Of a stretch of 64,000 nt of DNA, positions 12,775 through 23,705 are shown piece by piece. Positions within the stretch are counted from its first letter, which is position 1. Every line of letters starts with the position of its first letter. A model generated the notes under the pieces. It saw only the letters and a list, made by a program, of their open reading frames with translations, was not told the DNA's origin and made no database searches. A program made the translations under genes and the position numbers. Source of the DNA: Alitta virens (lineage: Eukaryota > Annelida > Polychaeta > Phyllodocida > Nereididae); contig OW028576.1 of assembly GCA_932294295.1 (NCBI GenBank), forward strand, positions 22,141,227-22,205,226, read 5' to 3'.

Positions 12775-13070
12775 ATGGGTTATCCGCCGGGTTCTCCGGG
12801 TTACTGCCGGGTTCTACGGATATCCCGCCGGGTTTCTATGGATTACCCGCCGGGTTCTACGGGTTACCGCTGGGTTCTACGGGTTACCCGCCGGGTTCTA
12901 CGGGTTACCCGCCGGGTTCTACGGGTTACCTGCTGGGTTCTACGGGTTACCCGCCGGGTTCTACGGGTGACTCAGCAGGTTCTACGGGTGACTGGGTGGG
13001 TTCTACGGGTGACTCGCCGGGTTTTATAGGTGACTCGCCGAGTTGTAGGAGTAAGCCGGCGGGTAGTAGG
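12775..13070 (+). repeat. 21-bp subterminal tandem array in MITE D
   Basis: About a dozen copies of a 21-bp unit with core CCGCCGGGTTCTACGGGT, drifting toward GACTCGCCGGG at the inner edge. Related arrays lie inside every AGCCCC-type element of this window. Such subterminal repeats are candidate binding sites for the element's Myb-like protein; that role is inferred. The long open frame across the array is only a consequence of the 21-bp period. Confidence 0.8.
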
Positions 13071-13084
13071 AGTAGCTCGACGGC

Positions 13085-13640
13085 TTCCAGGAGTATACTT
13101 TAAAAGGCTGCTGCTCCCCTAATATTAGTCCTCTTTTCGTCAAATAAGATTGAATTGTAGTATAGTTTATACTGATTCCATACGTGTTTTTGGATCGAAA
13201 ATATACCAAATATAAGGCGAGTTATTTTTCTGAGAAGGTAGCTAGGTTGGCGGAGGCAAACAGTGGTGCTCTCGCAGACGTCCGCGCCGGGACTGTATCA
13301 ATGCTGAGCGCTTCTTTAAAAGGCTGCTGCTCCCCTAATATTATTCCGATTTTAGTCAAATAAGACTGGATTGTAGTAAAATTCATACTGACTCCATAGG
13401 TGTTTTCGCATTGAAAGAAGCGCTCAGCTCTGCCTGCATTGATACTGTCCGGGCGCGAATCTTCAGGGCGCACCACTATTTGCTGCCTACCTGCCTTCTC
13501 AGACGTATATCTCGCTTAATATTTGGTCTATTTATGATCCGAAAACATGTATTGAATCAGTATGAACTATACTACAATTCAATCTTATTTGACGAAAATC
13601 AGACTAATATAAGAGGAGCAGCAGCCTTTTAAAGTATATA
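13085..13640. repeat. Inverted pair of M modules
   Basis: Starting at TATACTTTAAAAGGCTGCTG, the sequence runs through GGACTAATATTAG-type and ATATTTGGTCTATTTT-type blocks in reverse orientation. It turns around near 13418 and runs out in forward orientation to GGAGCAGCAGCCTTTTAAAG. Related M copies lie at 23375-23416, 41527-41605, 56635-56780, 57525-57920 and 62725-62870. No coding capacity is visible. Confidence 0.75.
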
Positions 13641-13800
13641 CAACCCCCCTCCTTGCCTACGCTGACGCTGGTAGCAAAAAGCTGGCGAGTTACCGTGGAA
13701 GATAAACCGCCGGCTTCTACGGGTCACCCGCCGGCTTCTACGGGTCACCCGCCGGCTTTCACGGATATTTTTCATTTTTTGGACACCTGGGAGATTTCCA

Positions 13801-13830
13801 CGGTTGTGCCATGCAAGCGTGGCACAACCG
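13801..13830. repeat. Partner-gene-side 30-bp dyad in MITE D
   Basis: CGGTTGTGCCATGC and GCGTGGCACAACCG are inverted repeats with one mismatch around an AA centre. The core GCCATGC/GCATGGC is shared with A (29009-29024) and C (48593-48614), always at the end next to the MADF-like gene. Confidence 0.65.
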
Positions 13831-13999
13831 GCTACCGGGCCCGAAACTCCCGGCTTGGCCAAGGGTCCCACGGGTGCTTGCCGGGTATCCACGGGTAGCC
13901 GTTTTGTAGCCGCGGGGTTGGAGCCGGGTAGCGCATTGCGTAACAATTACATAATACTACGGGTTCACTGCGGCTAAACTAGTGTGACAGGGGCTTTAA

Positions 14000-15017
14000 G
14001 GAAGTGTGTAGGGATTGTGTAGGAACTACACAGTGTGCACAACTATTATGCAGGTGTGTTATTTTTCAATAATTCTGAAAGTTAACAAGCAATGCTGTCT
14101 ACAATAAATCCCAATCTCTACCCAGCAAAACACTTTGCTTGATGACAGAAAAAATCGAATTGCAAGTACTAAATGTGAAATAAAGCAAAAATTAAGAAAT
14201 TTGTGTGTGCATAATTATTAAGCAACTCACCACCTTATCACTGTTCACCTATATTTTGAACAATTAGTGGAACGATAACTTGGTGAATAGTAAGACATAG
14301 ATGGAATAATATCTATAAAAGCATTTAAAATAATTTTGATTACATCTATTTTATATATTTCAAGTCCCAATTTTGGGCTTATAAGGTGAAATGATTCCCT
14401 GCAGCCTCATCATGACTGTCCAATTCCAACCCTCATTGATGATTTTCCAACGTTTTATGGATGTCTCACTTGTCAATTTTTTAGTAATCAGTAATACAAT
14501 GAGCCTATGCTTTGATGCACATATAGTTTGAATTTTTCTAGCAGTGGCAAGAGTATTTGAAGTAGATATTTATTTAACTATATCAGATAAATAAGTTTAT
14601 GTTTTGGTCTGAAATAGCAACATTGATGTATTGAATGTAAGTGAACTGCTATCACAATCCCCAAATAGCTGCACAAAAAAAAATTGGAATATATCATTTT
14701 TCCCACCTTACAGAACTTCATCAGCAAAGGCAGTTTTTTGTGTATTTTATACTCATGGACACTTGGCCAGCAGATCAATTAATCTGCTTCATTTTGCTCG
14801 ATTTGTTTTTCATTGTGCAGAACATCATTAAATAGTCAATCTGCACAACTCGATGCTTGGAGCTATATGTTGAGTAATAACCCGATCCGGAGGTCAGACT
14901 GGGTTTATCAATTGTGCAGTGAATTAGATGTCATTAAAACGTAGAGTAAGCACACCTGAACCTTCTTAAATGCTACAAATAATTGAGAATAAAACTAAAA
15001 ATGGCATTGGAACAACA
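14000..15017. other. Gene-free stretch
   Basis: AT-rich. Overlapping short frames at 14578-14835 on both strands have no recognisable features. Confidence 0.4.
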
Positions 15018-15164
15018 TGGCCAAATGTGCCAAGTGCAATTTCCATGTGCTTGGATAAACGCATTGGAAAATGCATGATTTTCGCCTGATTATATTTACA
15101 CGAAAACCTGGTGTTTTCCATGCGTTTATCCTTCTCATGGAAAATGCACCTGGCACATTTGGCA
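15018..15164. repeat. Miniature foldback (about 147 bp)
   Basis: The left arm GGCCAAATGTGCCAAGTGCA continues to GGATAAACGCATTGGAAAA. The right arm is its diverged inverse (TTTTCCATGCGTTTATCC to GCACCTGGCACATTTGGC), with about 30 bp of loop. It looks like a small foldback MITE or a hairpin-forming transcript unit; flanks show no clear duplication. Confidence 0.7.
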
Positions 15165-15326
15165 ATGAATATATTACATTTTTTCGTCTAGTTTACATAA
15201 AATATTTTACAATTAAATTATGTGTTTATCAAACATTATGATAACAGTTTGTGACATAAACAAGAGTTACATACACTTCAATAATGTGCGTTTGTTCTGG
15301 TCTGATATGTATTTTGCCATATTCAA

Positions 15327-15581
15327 TCATTTATTCCAATGTTCATCAAACTTTCTGGTCATTTCCGACTCACTACACATACCTGCACAATAATTGTGCA
15401 CACCTAAATTTGACCAAATATTCACTTTATAGAGAACCCCTGCTTTTACAGCCATGATATTTACAGAAGGTTTCTTTACACCTTTAACAGGATAAAAAAA
15501 CGATTCCAAGTCACACTGACACTTTATTGCTGAAACATCTTCAAAAAAGGAACTTATGCATGTGGTGTATGTGGAAACCAT
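15327..15581 (-). other. Unassigned 84-codon open frame
   Basis: An open frame with moderately protein-like composition (acidic and hydrophobic alternation, several Cys) that ends at 15327. I do not recognise a family. Its 5' edge touches a short tandem repeat, so it could be an exon fragment, a transposon remnant or chance. No splice evidence is convincing. Confidence 0.2.
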
Positions 15582-15672
15582 CTAGGAACTATCTAGGAAC
15601 TATGTAGGAACTAGGATCAAAACATATAGGAACTAACTAGGATCTATCTAGGAACTGGAACCTAGGAACTGA
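15582..15672 (+). repeat. Short tandem repeat, CTAGGAACTAT units
   Basis: About seven degenerate copies of TAGGAACTA(T/G) spaced by 11-15 bp. Confidence 0.7.
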
Positions 15673-16855
15673 GTTCAGACAACTAGCCCAGTTTAGAGTG
15701 CACAATTGCCATCACTCTCCATAGCCATAATATTAATTGCAATTCATTGTCCTTTCTGTAATTAATTATTCATTCTATTTTGGCTCTTAAGCTTTTATTT
15801 CAATTATTAGATTTCTACTTTGAATCCTATAAGATGATTAATTCAGCTAAGAATTAAAATTACCACCAACAACTGAATGCTCAAGATAACCATAGCACCC
15901 AATGGAATTTAAAATGTTATTTGTCAAATTTTTTAATCAAAATAATTTCTCAAAAACTTTCTGTGAAATATATTTAAATATATTGTAAAAATATGCCATT
16001 TGTAATAGAGCTTCTTGTTGTTATTACGAACAATTATTTTTTGGTGAGCAATGAAAAATATAAGCAATTGGTAAATCTTCGGCTTTATATCTTGATAATA
16101 TGATTTCTTTTATGATTTAATTCTTAGAATCTTATTCATTTCATCAAATAATGAAATGTCAAAAAATGTATCAGCTGTAAATATATGCAATAGTAATGTC
16201 AGGTAGTTTCTTTTTATTGAAAAACTGAAGTGTAAATCTTTATCAAGCCATGTAGCAAAGTGATAGCACAAAGGTTGAAAACATCAAATGCCAACAGACA
16301 TACGATACAGGGCTCTGAGCAATGCACACAAATAAAGCCTGTCTGGCCATCCTTGCATAGACATAAAGGATCTTACAAGTTAGAGTTGGTAGAATTGATG
16401 TGTAAACTTTTCCTATCTTCTTGCACTAAAGACTGCATTGATGAGTCATCCAGAGTCACACTCCTATGTTTTACTATAGCTGGTCTATCCTATGATGACT
16501 CATTGGTAGTAATGACTCATCTTTGGGTAATTGAAAGGTCAATCACTGTTACCTGAGTTTTCTATCACTAGAGGACTGGTGGTGTCACTATAGCTAATCC
16601 TTGTCATCAGCAAAACCATGAATGCCAACATGAGTCATCAAGTGAGCTTAAACTTCAACACAAAATATTGGTGTATGTATCACCAAAGACTCATCAAGCA
16701 CAATTTTCACTCAACAAATGAACAAAAGTTTACATATCAATTCCATGGACTGTAATATATCGCTAAACAAAATGTCAATCACTCCATCTTAACTGAAAGA
16801 AGTAACTGCTATTTTAGAAAAAAATTAGTTTCTTAATGCAATTAACATGGATTCT
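15673..16855. other. Gene-free stretch
   Basis: The 98-codon plus-strand frame at 16260-16556 has no domain or motif I can recognise. The sequence around it is AT-rich and unremarkable. Confidence 0.35.
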
Positions 16856-16861
16856 CTTCAA

Positions 16862-17080
16862 GAGGTTTTGCCCCCCTACAGTAGAGGTTTTGCCCCCCGA
16901 CAGTTGAACCTTCGCCCCCCGAAAGTTGAGCTATCGGACTGCGACAGCACCTACTTTCGCCCCACGACACCTTCGCACCACGACAGTGATAGTATACTGT
17001 CGTACCACAAAAGTAATAGGCCTACAGTCCCCCGACAGTGTAGGTTTCGCACCACAAAAGTGAAGACTGATTCACTAAAC
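16862..17080 (+). repeat. Degenerate minisatellite, TTTTGCCCCCCGACAGT type
   Basis: Repeated units of 17-24 bp alternate TTTTGCCCCCC or TTTCGCACCAC with ACAGT, AAAGT or GACAGT. About ten copies are recognisable with decreasing similarity. GC content is clearly above the neighbourhood. Confidence 0.65.
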
Positions 17081-17103
17081 AGCAGGTATGCAACTTTGTA
17101 AGA

Positions 17104-17205
17104 GTGGCTAAATTTCCTCCTCCTCCTCCTCCCCCTCCTCCCCCTACTCCCCCTCCTCTTCTTCCTCTTCCTCCTCCCCTCCTCCTCCCCCCCCCCCCTC
17201 CTCGG
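17104..17205 (+). repeat. CCT-rich polypyrimidine tract
   Basis: About 95 bp of almost pure pyrimidine on the plus strand, mostly CCT and CCCCT runs. The mirror-like homopurine/homopyrimidine character could permit triplex DNA. The proline-rich frame across it is a composition artefact. Confidence 0.8.
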
Positions 17206-17334
17206 GACTGTCATGGTGCAAAAGTAGCTGTCTCCCCACGAAACCACGAGACCGCGAAGTGTACTCCTCGGCCACCATACAACCATGGAAAATTGATCAT
17301 TGTCTCACTCTCCAAGCCAGTCTTTTGTGGATCC

Positions 17335-17470
17335 CAAACATCACAAACACAATATAGTGCCCTTTGGCTGCCAGTCCCACAAGCAGGCTATATTGTAATC
17401 TGATTGGCCCCTTTCCAGAAGGTTCTAACTTTTTTAGGGTTCCTCTTTTCAGAGGCGACAATGCTGCTTT
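17335..17470 (+). repeat. Dispersed repeat R4, copy 1
   Basis: GTGCCCTTTGGCTGCCAGTC, CAAGCAGGCT and GTAATCTGATTGGCC recur with substitutions at 40018-40140 in the same orientation. The element type is not evident. Confidence 0.6.
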
Positions 17471-18799
17471 TGTTGCAGTTTCACTCGACGGGAATACAAC
17501 ATATCTTGTCTGTTAGCCACAAATCAAAAACTATTCAATGGTCTAAGGATTGTGTAAAATATATTATTATTAGTGAATACAAATGTAGGCAGAAATAATA
17601 ACATGACGAGGAGTCCAAAAAGAGTGTTGTTATATGTCAACTTCACTGCAAGCAATGTTGTACTATGTTATGATACACGCCTTAGTGAGTTTCTACTGAT
17701 CACATAGAGCTCTGCGTAATATGCACACTGGCTGGCTCTCCCTACACCTGGCTTACCTGCAAGTCTTGCTTTAAATTACCTCTAATGTTAATGTAGCATA
17801 CATTATTCAAAGGCATGATTCACAGACACACATACACACACACTAGATTATGTACCCTTTGTCTTTCTTTGGAAACCCAGCTCTGTACCCACTGCTGGGT
17901 AGGTCACTGACCTCAAGTACAACCAGAACTAGACAATGATAAATTGACGATCTGTATGATAGATCACCTTGCTGACGTCAATTTTTCTTCTACATTGATT
18001 ATTTCTGATTGATTAAGAAACAACATCCAGCTGCAATTCAGAGTTATTGCGACAAGATTACCATAAGATACATTTCCTGGCAGTATTCAATATTCTACTC
18101 AAAACTAGAAAAGATCGAGGGTTTTGATTTTCTGTACCCATCATTGTCATTCCCCATCCCTGGAAAAATGCAAAAAAAATCCCTATCTACGAATAGTAGT
18201 ATTAAAACATTGCTAATAATATTCTGGATGATAACTGCTACAGATTTTGATGACAATTAGATACACAAGTCTGTTTGATATATAATCAGTTGCTGCTGCA
18301 GTTGTCCCTCTGTGACTAGGTTTGGAAATTATGATATGAGATTAGTGTATAGGGTAGTTCAAGTTAACATGTTTTAAACTATAAGGTCATTCAAATGTTA
18401 AAGCTTTGAAGCAACAGAAAGCATGTCATGCCGGACGAGTGTCAAAAGTGCAAGATATTGTTCCTTACTAAGCATGTAAGGCTCAATAATCTGGCTGACA
18501 ACATATGGTATGCACAAAATGAAGGAATATTTTGAGTCTTTCCAGCAATCCAGGACTCGTAATTTTCTTTGTTAGCTTTGAATGCACCCGCTCATGCTAT
18601 TGATGTTATGTTAAACAAGAGTTCCAAGAAAGTAAGCGTAAATATATAAAAAGGGATCAAAATTTCAACTACATACATATTTATATCATCCAATTTTGTA
18701 TGCTGCACGCAGTGCACAGTCGTGACAGGACAGGAAACTCGAAAAACTTAATGAAATAGCAATCCGTTTGGAATGTAATGATTATGAAAGTTCATATAA
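17471..18799. other. Gene-free stretch
   Basis: No supported gene or repeat. The 83-codon frame at 18009-18260 has no recognisable features. Confidence 0.4.
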
Positions 18800-19010
18800 A
18801 CATAGGCTGCGCTGCAGCAAAACCCTCAGGCAATTCCACATAGCACACAGGCACCATTAAAATTGATTAGCGTTCATCCGACAGAGAGCAGAACTCTCAA
18901 TACTAATGCACTTAACCTAACAAAATTGCATACAGTAATATTCTATGTGACCTAGTGGTGCCTTTTGATGGTCACATTAACCTAATATCAGCTTTGTTTT
19001 ATAAAATTTA
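18800..19010 (+). repeat. R2 repeat copy, opposite orientation
   Basis: It matches the reverse complement of 7240-7500, including GGCTGCGCTGCAGC, ACACAGGCACCAT and CATACAGTAATATTCTATGTG-like words. Divergence indicates an old copy. Confidence 0.65.
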
Positions 19011-20079
19011 GATAAAATTAAAAACATATTGTTTTTTTTTTTACTTTTGTCTTGGAAGCCGAACTCAGACACTGAGTGTTCACAAATAGCAGTACCCAGT
19101 TGTCTGAGATAACCATTTGCACCTAAGGATGATCAATTATACAAACCAGCTAGTTCGTAGGATGACCAATTTTTTTACTGAGTGCTTTAGTAGTGTGTGT
19201 GATCAACCTAAACAATGGCGACTAGGCCATTAAGAGTCCAAGATGTCCCCATTTTTTAACTCCTGAATTTCTCCATGTTTCAATAGCATTTGGACAGGTG
19301 TGAATATATGAACAGCAATCAATCATGTTCAGATTAAAGCCAAATGAGCATCAAAAGTATTGTTTATCCAATCTTCCTAAAGCTAACCCACCGTCTTTGC
19401 ATAGCTACACTAGGCGGCCTTGCTGGATTTTACGGCAAAGCAGTGGTTTCTTTTTGCAGTGGCCCTCTAAATAGGTGTGTGACTAAGTAGGTCAACCAAT
19501 CCAAGCGACGCACCAATGTTTCAAAAGACTCAACGGTCACTCCACGTTGCTGTTCTAAATACACTGTATATATAAATTTCGTAAACACTGGTGCTGATTT
19601 GGCACTCCACAGGTTGTCCCAACCAATCAGACTGATCTGTATAAACCAGGTAATTAAGCCTATTTATAGCAAGGCTGCATAGCATAGCTATGCAAAGATG
19701 GCAGGCTTGCACTGGGAATATGTGTATATTCATTTCCTGCCATTTAATTTGTTTGTTTCAGAGGTTTTATGCACAGTAAGGAGTATTCAGTTCACTAGAA
19801 TTAGCAATACAATAGCATACATGGGCTATGACAATGCTTCCAAAGGATTATATGAAATTCAGCAATTATACTATAAAAAATTAAAAATTATTAAAGAATA
19901 TATCCTAAATGCGCCAGGTATAACTCCATACAAAATAAATCTGTTAGATTTGCATTTAATGGGTATTTAAATGGACCTTTGCAGTTTAAATACAAATAAA
20001 CACAAATCTTAAAGGTATATTTTGCATGGGATTATACTTAGCACACAAATATTCATACTGTCATTGATATGGGGGTTTG

Positions 20080-20650
20080 CAAGAGTACCATATCTTCAAA
20101 CTTTCCCCTCAAAATGTGTATATATCATTAATGGTCATGAAACCCCAAAAATGTATCTCCACACTGTTTTAGACATATTATGACAAGTTTTTGTATTCAT
20201 TTATGTACAGCAGTGAGTGATTCTGGTCTGGAATTTTATTTTATTTTTTTAAACACGGCCGAGATATGTAATACCATATGAAATGTTGTTGGTTAAGTGC
20301 ATTAGTGCCAGAGTTTTGCTCCAGAAACACAATTAAACACAATTTTAAGAATTTTTTCAGATTTTCCATTATTATAAAAACAGCATGAAATGAATGTCGA
20401 AATGAAGTTTGAAAAATGGAAATACTATAATTTAGATGTTATTAACAAAATTTCACTCATTTAGGGTAAAAAGTGCCTTTGATATGAAGGCATGTAAAAG
20501 TAATAATTTTCACTATTTTTACCTAGTTTTAATAATTCTCTGGTATTTACAGCCCTTAGACCCCCTAAAGGCATACTATGGCAAAGTTTTAAGCATGTAG
20601 GTGCAGTAGTGTCAGAGTTCTGCTTCGGAAACGTAGCCAACATATGTAAT
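20080..20650 (+). repeat. R2-related repeat block
   Basis: It shares GTGCATTAGTGCCAGAGTT, GGAAATACTATAATTT and AGACCCCCTAAAGGCATAC with 6120-6500. Both blocks carry two successive copies of the 'recorded' GTGTCAGAGTTCTGCT-type end, so the ancestral element may have been internally repetitive. Confidence 0.5.
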
Positions 20651-20879
20651 CTGTTAGACGAAACAGAAAAAATTTGTTATACGCTGTAAGAAAAATAAAT
20701 TTTGCGGAATTTGCTTATACATAATACGACATGAGGGATAATTACGAATTAGTAAAAGCACCATTCAATACAATGAAATATGGTATGAAATCAATAGCAT
20801 ATCAAGGTGCCTTATAGGTATACATATTAAGGTAGTTGATGAATTCTCTAATTTCAAGCAATTATTAAGAAATAGTGAT

Positions 20880-21125
20880 CAGTGTAAGAATTGTCAATGT
20901 GGATCTTGTATTATGTGTATATGCAATTACTTATAAATTATTCATATTTTTTTAAAGAAATGTTTACATGTCAATATCTTTCCATGTGTATCTCATCTGT
21001 TAATATTATATTCTTGTTGTTTTATTTGTCGGTCAAAAGCTATTGCAATTTGTGTGCAATGTTTTTATATCATCACCAACTGTAAATAAAGTTTTATCTT
21101 ATCTTATCTTATATCTTATCTTAAT
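20880..21125 (+). repeat. LINE-like 3' tail with TTATC microsatellite
   Basis: CTGTAAATAAAGTTTTATC followed by five or six TTATC or TTATA units is the usual form of a non-LTR retrotransposon 3' end: AATAAA plus a short tandem tail. The upstream 200 bp are non-coding and T-rich, like a LINE 3' UTR. No reverse transcriptase is visible. Confidence 0.5.
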
Positions 21126-21432
21126 GTGCCCTTAAAAGTCCTAAGCCTCCTTGTAGCCTCAAACTCACATTGACGTCCGAGTTCACGCGGTTTTTACAGC
21201 CTTCCTACCTCTCTGAATCTATTTTATACCGAAAAATAATGTGTGCACACACTATTTATAATTTTTACATGCTGTTATTTTTCCACAATCATCATTACTC
21301 ATTTTCAATGATGTGAAATGGTGATAGTTGGTACTGGGTGTATACTATCCAGACAATATTTATTCATCAAATGCACATGCTGGACATTTACACCAGGATA
21401 TACTTTCGAGAGTTTGGATATGTACCGTTTAT

Positions 21433-21483
21433 TTACATATATATATAGACAGATACATATATATATATATATACATATATATT
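21433..21483. repeat. TA/CATA microsatellite
   Basis: A run of alternating AT and ACAT units with one GACAGATAC interruption. Confidence 0.85.
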
Positions 21484-21804
21484 AGGGTGGTCCAAGAAAA
21501 AAAAGTTTTTTATTTTGCTGCTCCACAAGGCTGCCCCTGTTCCTAATGACCAACTGAACATATTCCTGAAGTTTCAAAGAAATTGGACAATATTTAGAGG
21601 TTGCTACTGAAATGCACTTTATTGTGAAAGGTAGTAATACAAACGTAAATAGGAACGATATGTGCTTGTCAATGTATATATACTCTTAGAACACCTATTA
21701 CCTACTGTACATAAAATGTCCAACAAACAGAACCTTATACAAGGTTTATCTTATGTATTTCTAATTTACATGTATTTCCAATTTACATGAACATTTTTAC
21801 AGAT

Positions 21805-22935
21805 TTAATCATGAAGCAGTCTTGCCTTGTTTGACGAGGGAAACTTATTTCTGTGCAAGCGAACAGTTTGTAGAAGAAACTGCTTCTGTTCTTCATTTTT
21901 TGTCAAAGAGCTATTGTACTTCTCAATGAGACTAACTCCTCTCTCTGCACAGTCATTGACCACTTTTAAGCCATGAGCCTTTCTTTGCAAAGACAGGTAG
22001 TCTTGATCATCTGTCCATGTGCTGGGATCTTTCACAAGGAATTCTGCATCCTTAGAGTCATTGGTCAGAAAGTTTAACATTATTTTGGACCTGCTTGTTA
22101 TATATTCTTCTAGTGGCCTACTGATTTCAAAGTCATTGGCTGCAATACAATGTGCACAGTCTTCATTGGGTGGCCTTGTCAAGTTAGCTACCATTGCCTT
22201 TTTTGTGGCATCATTAACAGAGTCGTCGAAAAAGGCAAGTGCTGACGAGTGTTCAGAAAGATACCACAGGTGTCTCTTCAAGGCTTTGGAAGCGACAACT
22301 TTTATAGTATCTTCTGGATATGTTTCTAACAAGTGCAGAAACTGCAGATCATTGAGTGAAGCTTTCTCGGGAACTGGTGCCTCAACAGTGAAACAAAAAG
22401 GCCAATTTTTAGCAAGCCTTTATATTTATGAGTAGTGAGTTTCACTTGACTTCTGAAAAGTAGCATCTTCAGTGCATAAATTGCCTTCATCATCCAGCGT
22501 GCATGATGTACTGCACCTGGAGCACGAAAGGTTTATCCTTCTAAAGTTCCTCCTAGAAAAAGAATGCACAGCTGTAGAAGTTCCTTGTAGTCTTCACGAG
22601 GGTGATGTTCATTTACAGCTTTCTGATAGTAGGTGATCATTTCCTCATGTTGTATCAGCTGCTCTGGACTAAACATATCATCAGTAGCTGGGAGAAACTG
22701 CTCAGTTTTGACATCTGGCCAACACTTTTGAAACCGTTTGAACAATTATAATATAGGGTCCACTTGTTGGCCCCAGAGATGACTTTACAACATCAGATAA
22801 TATCACTTCAAGGATATGGTGACGGCAAGCCAGCCATAATAGTTCAGTGTTCAATGCATGTTCTATAATTGTACAGGCACCTGAGTGTAACCCAGTAATT
22901 GAGGCAGTGGTATCAAACACTAAAGCCACTGTCAC
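21805..22935 (-). pseudogene. Uncharacterised transposase-like gene, truncated
   Basis: Reading leftward from 22935 the pieces are: FDTTASITGLHSGACTII with LLWLACRHHILEVIL; a frameshift near 22745; LFKRFQKCWPD to LGGTLEG; FRAPGAVHHARWMMKAIYA (22510-22450); damage near 22400; then an open 175-codon end with HLWYLSEHSSALAFFDDS and KVVNDCAERGVSLIEKY. The gene ends at 21805. I recognise this architecture from repetitive uncharacterised proteins of many invertebrates; the early FDTT and late D-AERG motifs could belong to an RNase H-like transposase core. That is inference. The N-terminal part is missing because a Harbinger MITE starts at 22924. At least two frame breaks make it a pseudogene. Confidence 0.6.
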
Positions 22936-23416
22936 ATGAGCCGGTTTTGCCGTAGTGAACCCGTACTATTACGTAATAGTTGCGGAAATTGCTACCCGGC
23001 TCCAAGCAGGCGGCCCCAATACGGCCACCCATGGATACCTGTGGATACCCGGCAAGCACCTGTGGGACCCTTGGCCAAGCCGCGAAACCCAGCCCCGGTA
23101 GCCGGTTGTGCCATGCTCACGGGTGTAAAAAAATAAAAAATACCCGTGGAAGCCGGCGGGTGACCCATGGAAGCCGGCGGGTGACCCGTGGAACCCGGCG
23201 AATTATCCGGCTCTAATTTCACCCCGGCGGCTTGTTGAAGGGTTCTACGGGTAACCCGGTGGCTTTCACGGGTAACCCGGTGGCTTTCACGGGTAACCCG
23301 CCGGCTTTCACGGGTAACCCGCCGGCCTTTTGCTACCAGCGTCAGCGTAGGCAGGGAGGGGGGGTTGTATATACTTTAAAAGGTTGCTGCTCCTCTAATA
23401 TTAGTCCGATTTTCCA
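22924..23416. mobile_element. Truncated Harbinger MITE, partner-gene side
   Basis: It begins AGCCACTGTCACATGAGCC after TAA (22921-22923) and continues into GGTTTTGCCGTAGTGAACCCGTA, the A/C-type terminus. A half dyad, 21-bp array units (23145-23320, core CCCGCCGGCTTTCACGGGTA) and the start of an M module follow (23375-23416). Similarity then stops at TTTTCC, so the right half is lost. The insertion interrupts the transposase-like gene at 22935. Confidence 0.8.
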
Positions 23417-23499
23417 ACATCATAGAGAGAAAAACATCGTTCATGCCATAATGCTTTTATCCGTTAGCTTCTTTATCACTTCTTGAGTTATGTTTCATC

Positions 23500-23705
23500 T
23501 GGCAAAAGCAAAAGTGTCTGACAATTGCACAACAGGAAAATTGCCCACATTCATAAAGGTGACGATTGCTCTAAACATGAGATGAATACAATTCACTTTG
23601 GCATTGCGTGTTTCCAGTGAATAAACAGCTAAGAATAACAACAGGCAAAGTGGTAGGTCCCTGAGTGACTCCTTTTCGTGCATTTGTATTATGTACACAT
23701 CTAGG
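23500..23705 (+). repeat. Dispersed repeat R3, copy 1
   Basis: It shares GCCCACATTCATAAAGGTGA, GGCATTGCGTGTTTCCAGTG, AATAACAACAGG and ACACATCTAGG-like words with 30858-31085 in the same orientation, with about 20 percent divergence by eye. Open frames on both strands of either copy are short and do not agree in translation, so it is probably non-coding. Confidence 0.7.

Larger units (their letters stand above)
12659..13995. mobile_element. Harbinger MITE D (1337 bp)
   Basis: It is bounded by AGCCCCTGTCACACTAG and its inverse CTAGTGTGACAGGGGCT, with TTA on both sides (12656-12658 and 13996-13998). The ends continue into the GTAGTGAACCCGTAG block shared with elements A and C, so D is a non-autonomous derivative of that subfamily. 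The left end has the transposase-side hairpin (12717-12756) and the right end has the partner-gene-side dyad (13801-13830). The element genes are absent. The middle is filled by 21-bp arrays and an inverted pair of the M module. Confidence 0.9.

Noticed and set aside
12730..13029. 99-codon open frame rich in RVLRVTR
   Set aside because: It is a translation of the 21-bp tandem array; any frame stays open because 21 is a multiple of three.
12775..13070. CRISPR-like direct repeats
   Set aside because: The units are contiguous with no unique spacers, lie inside a eukaryotic transposon, and no cas genes exist here.
17104..17403. Proline-rich protein frame
   Set aside because: Composition artefact of the CCT tract.
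23495..23698. 67-codon frame in repeat R3
   Set aside because: The other R3 copy does not preserve the same peptide, so it is unlikely to be coding.
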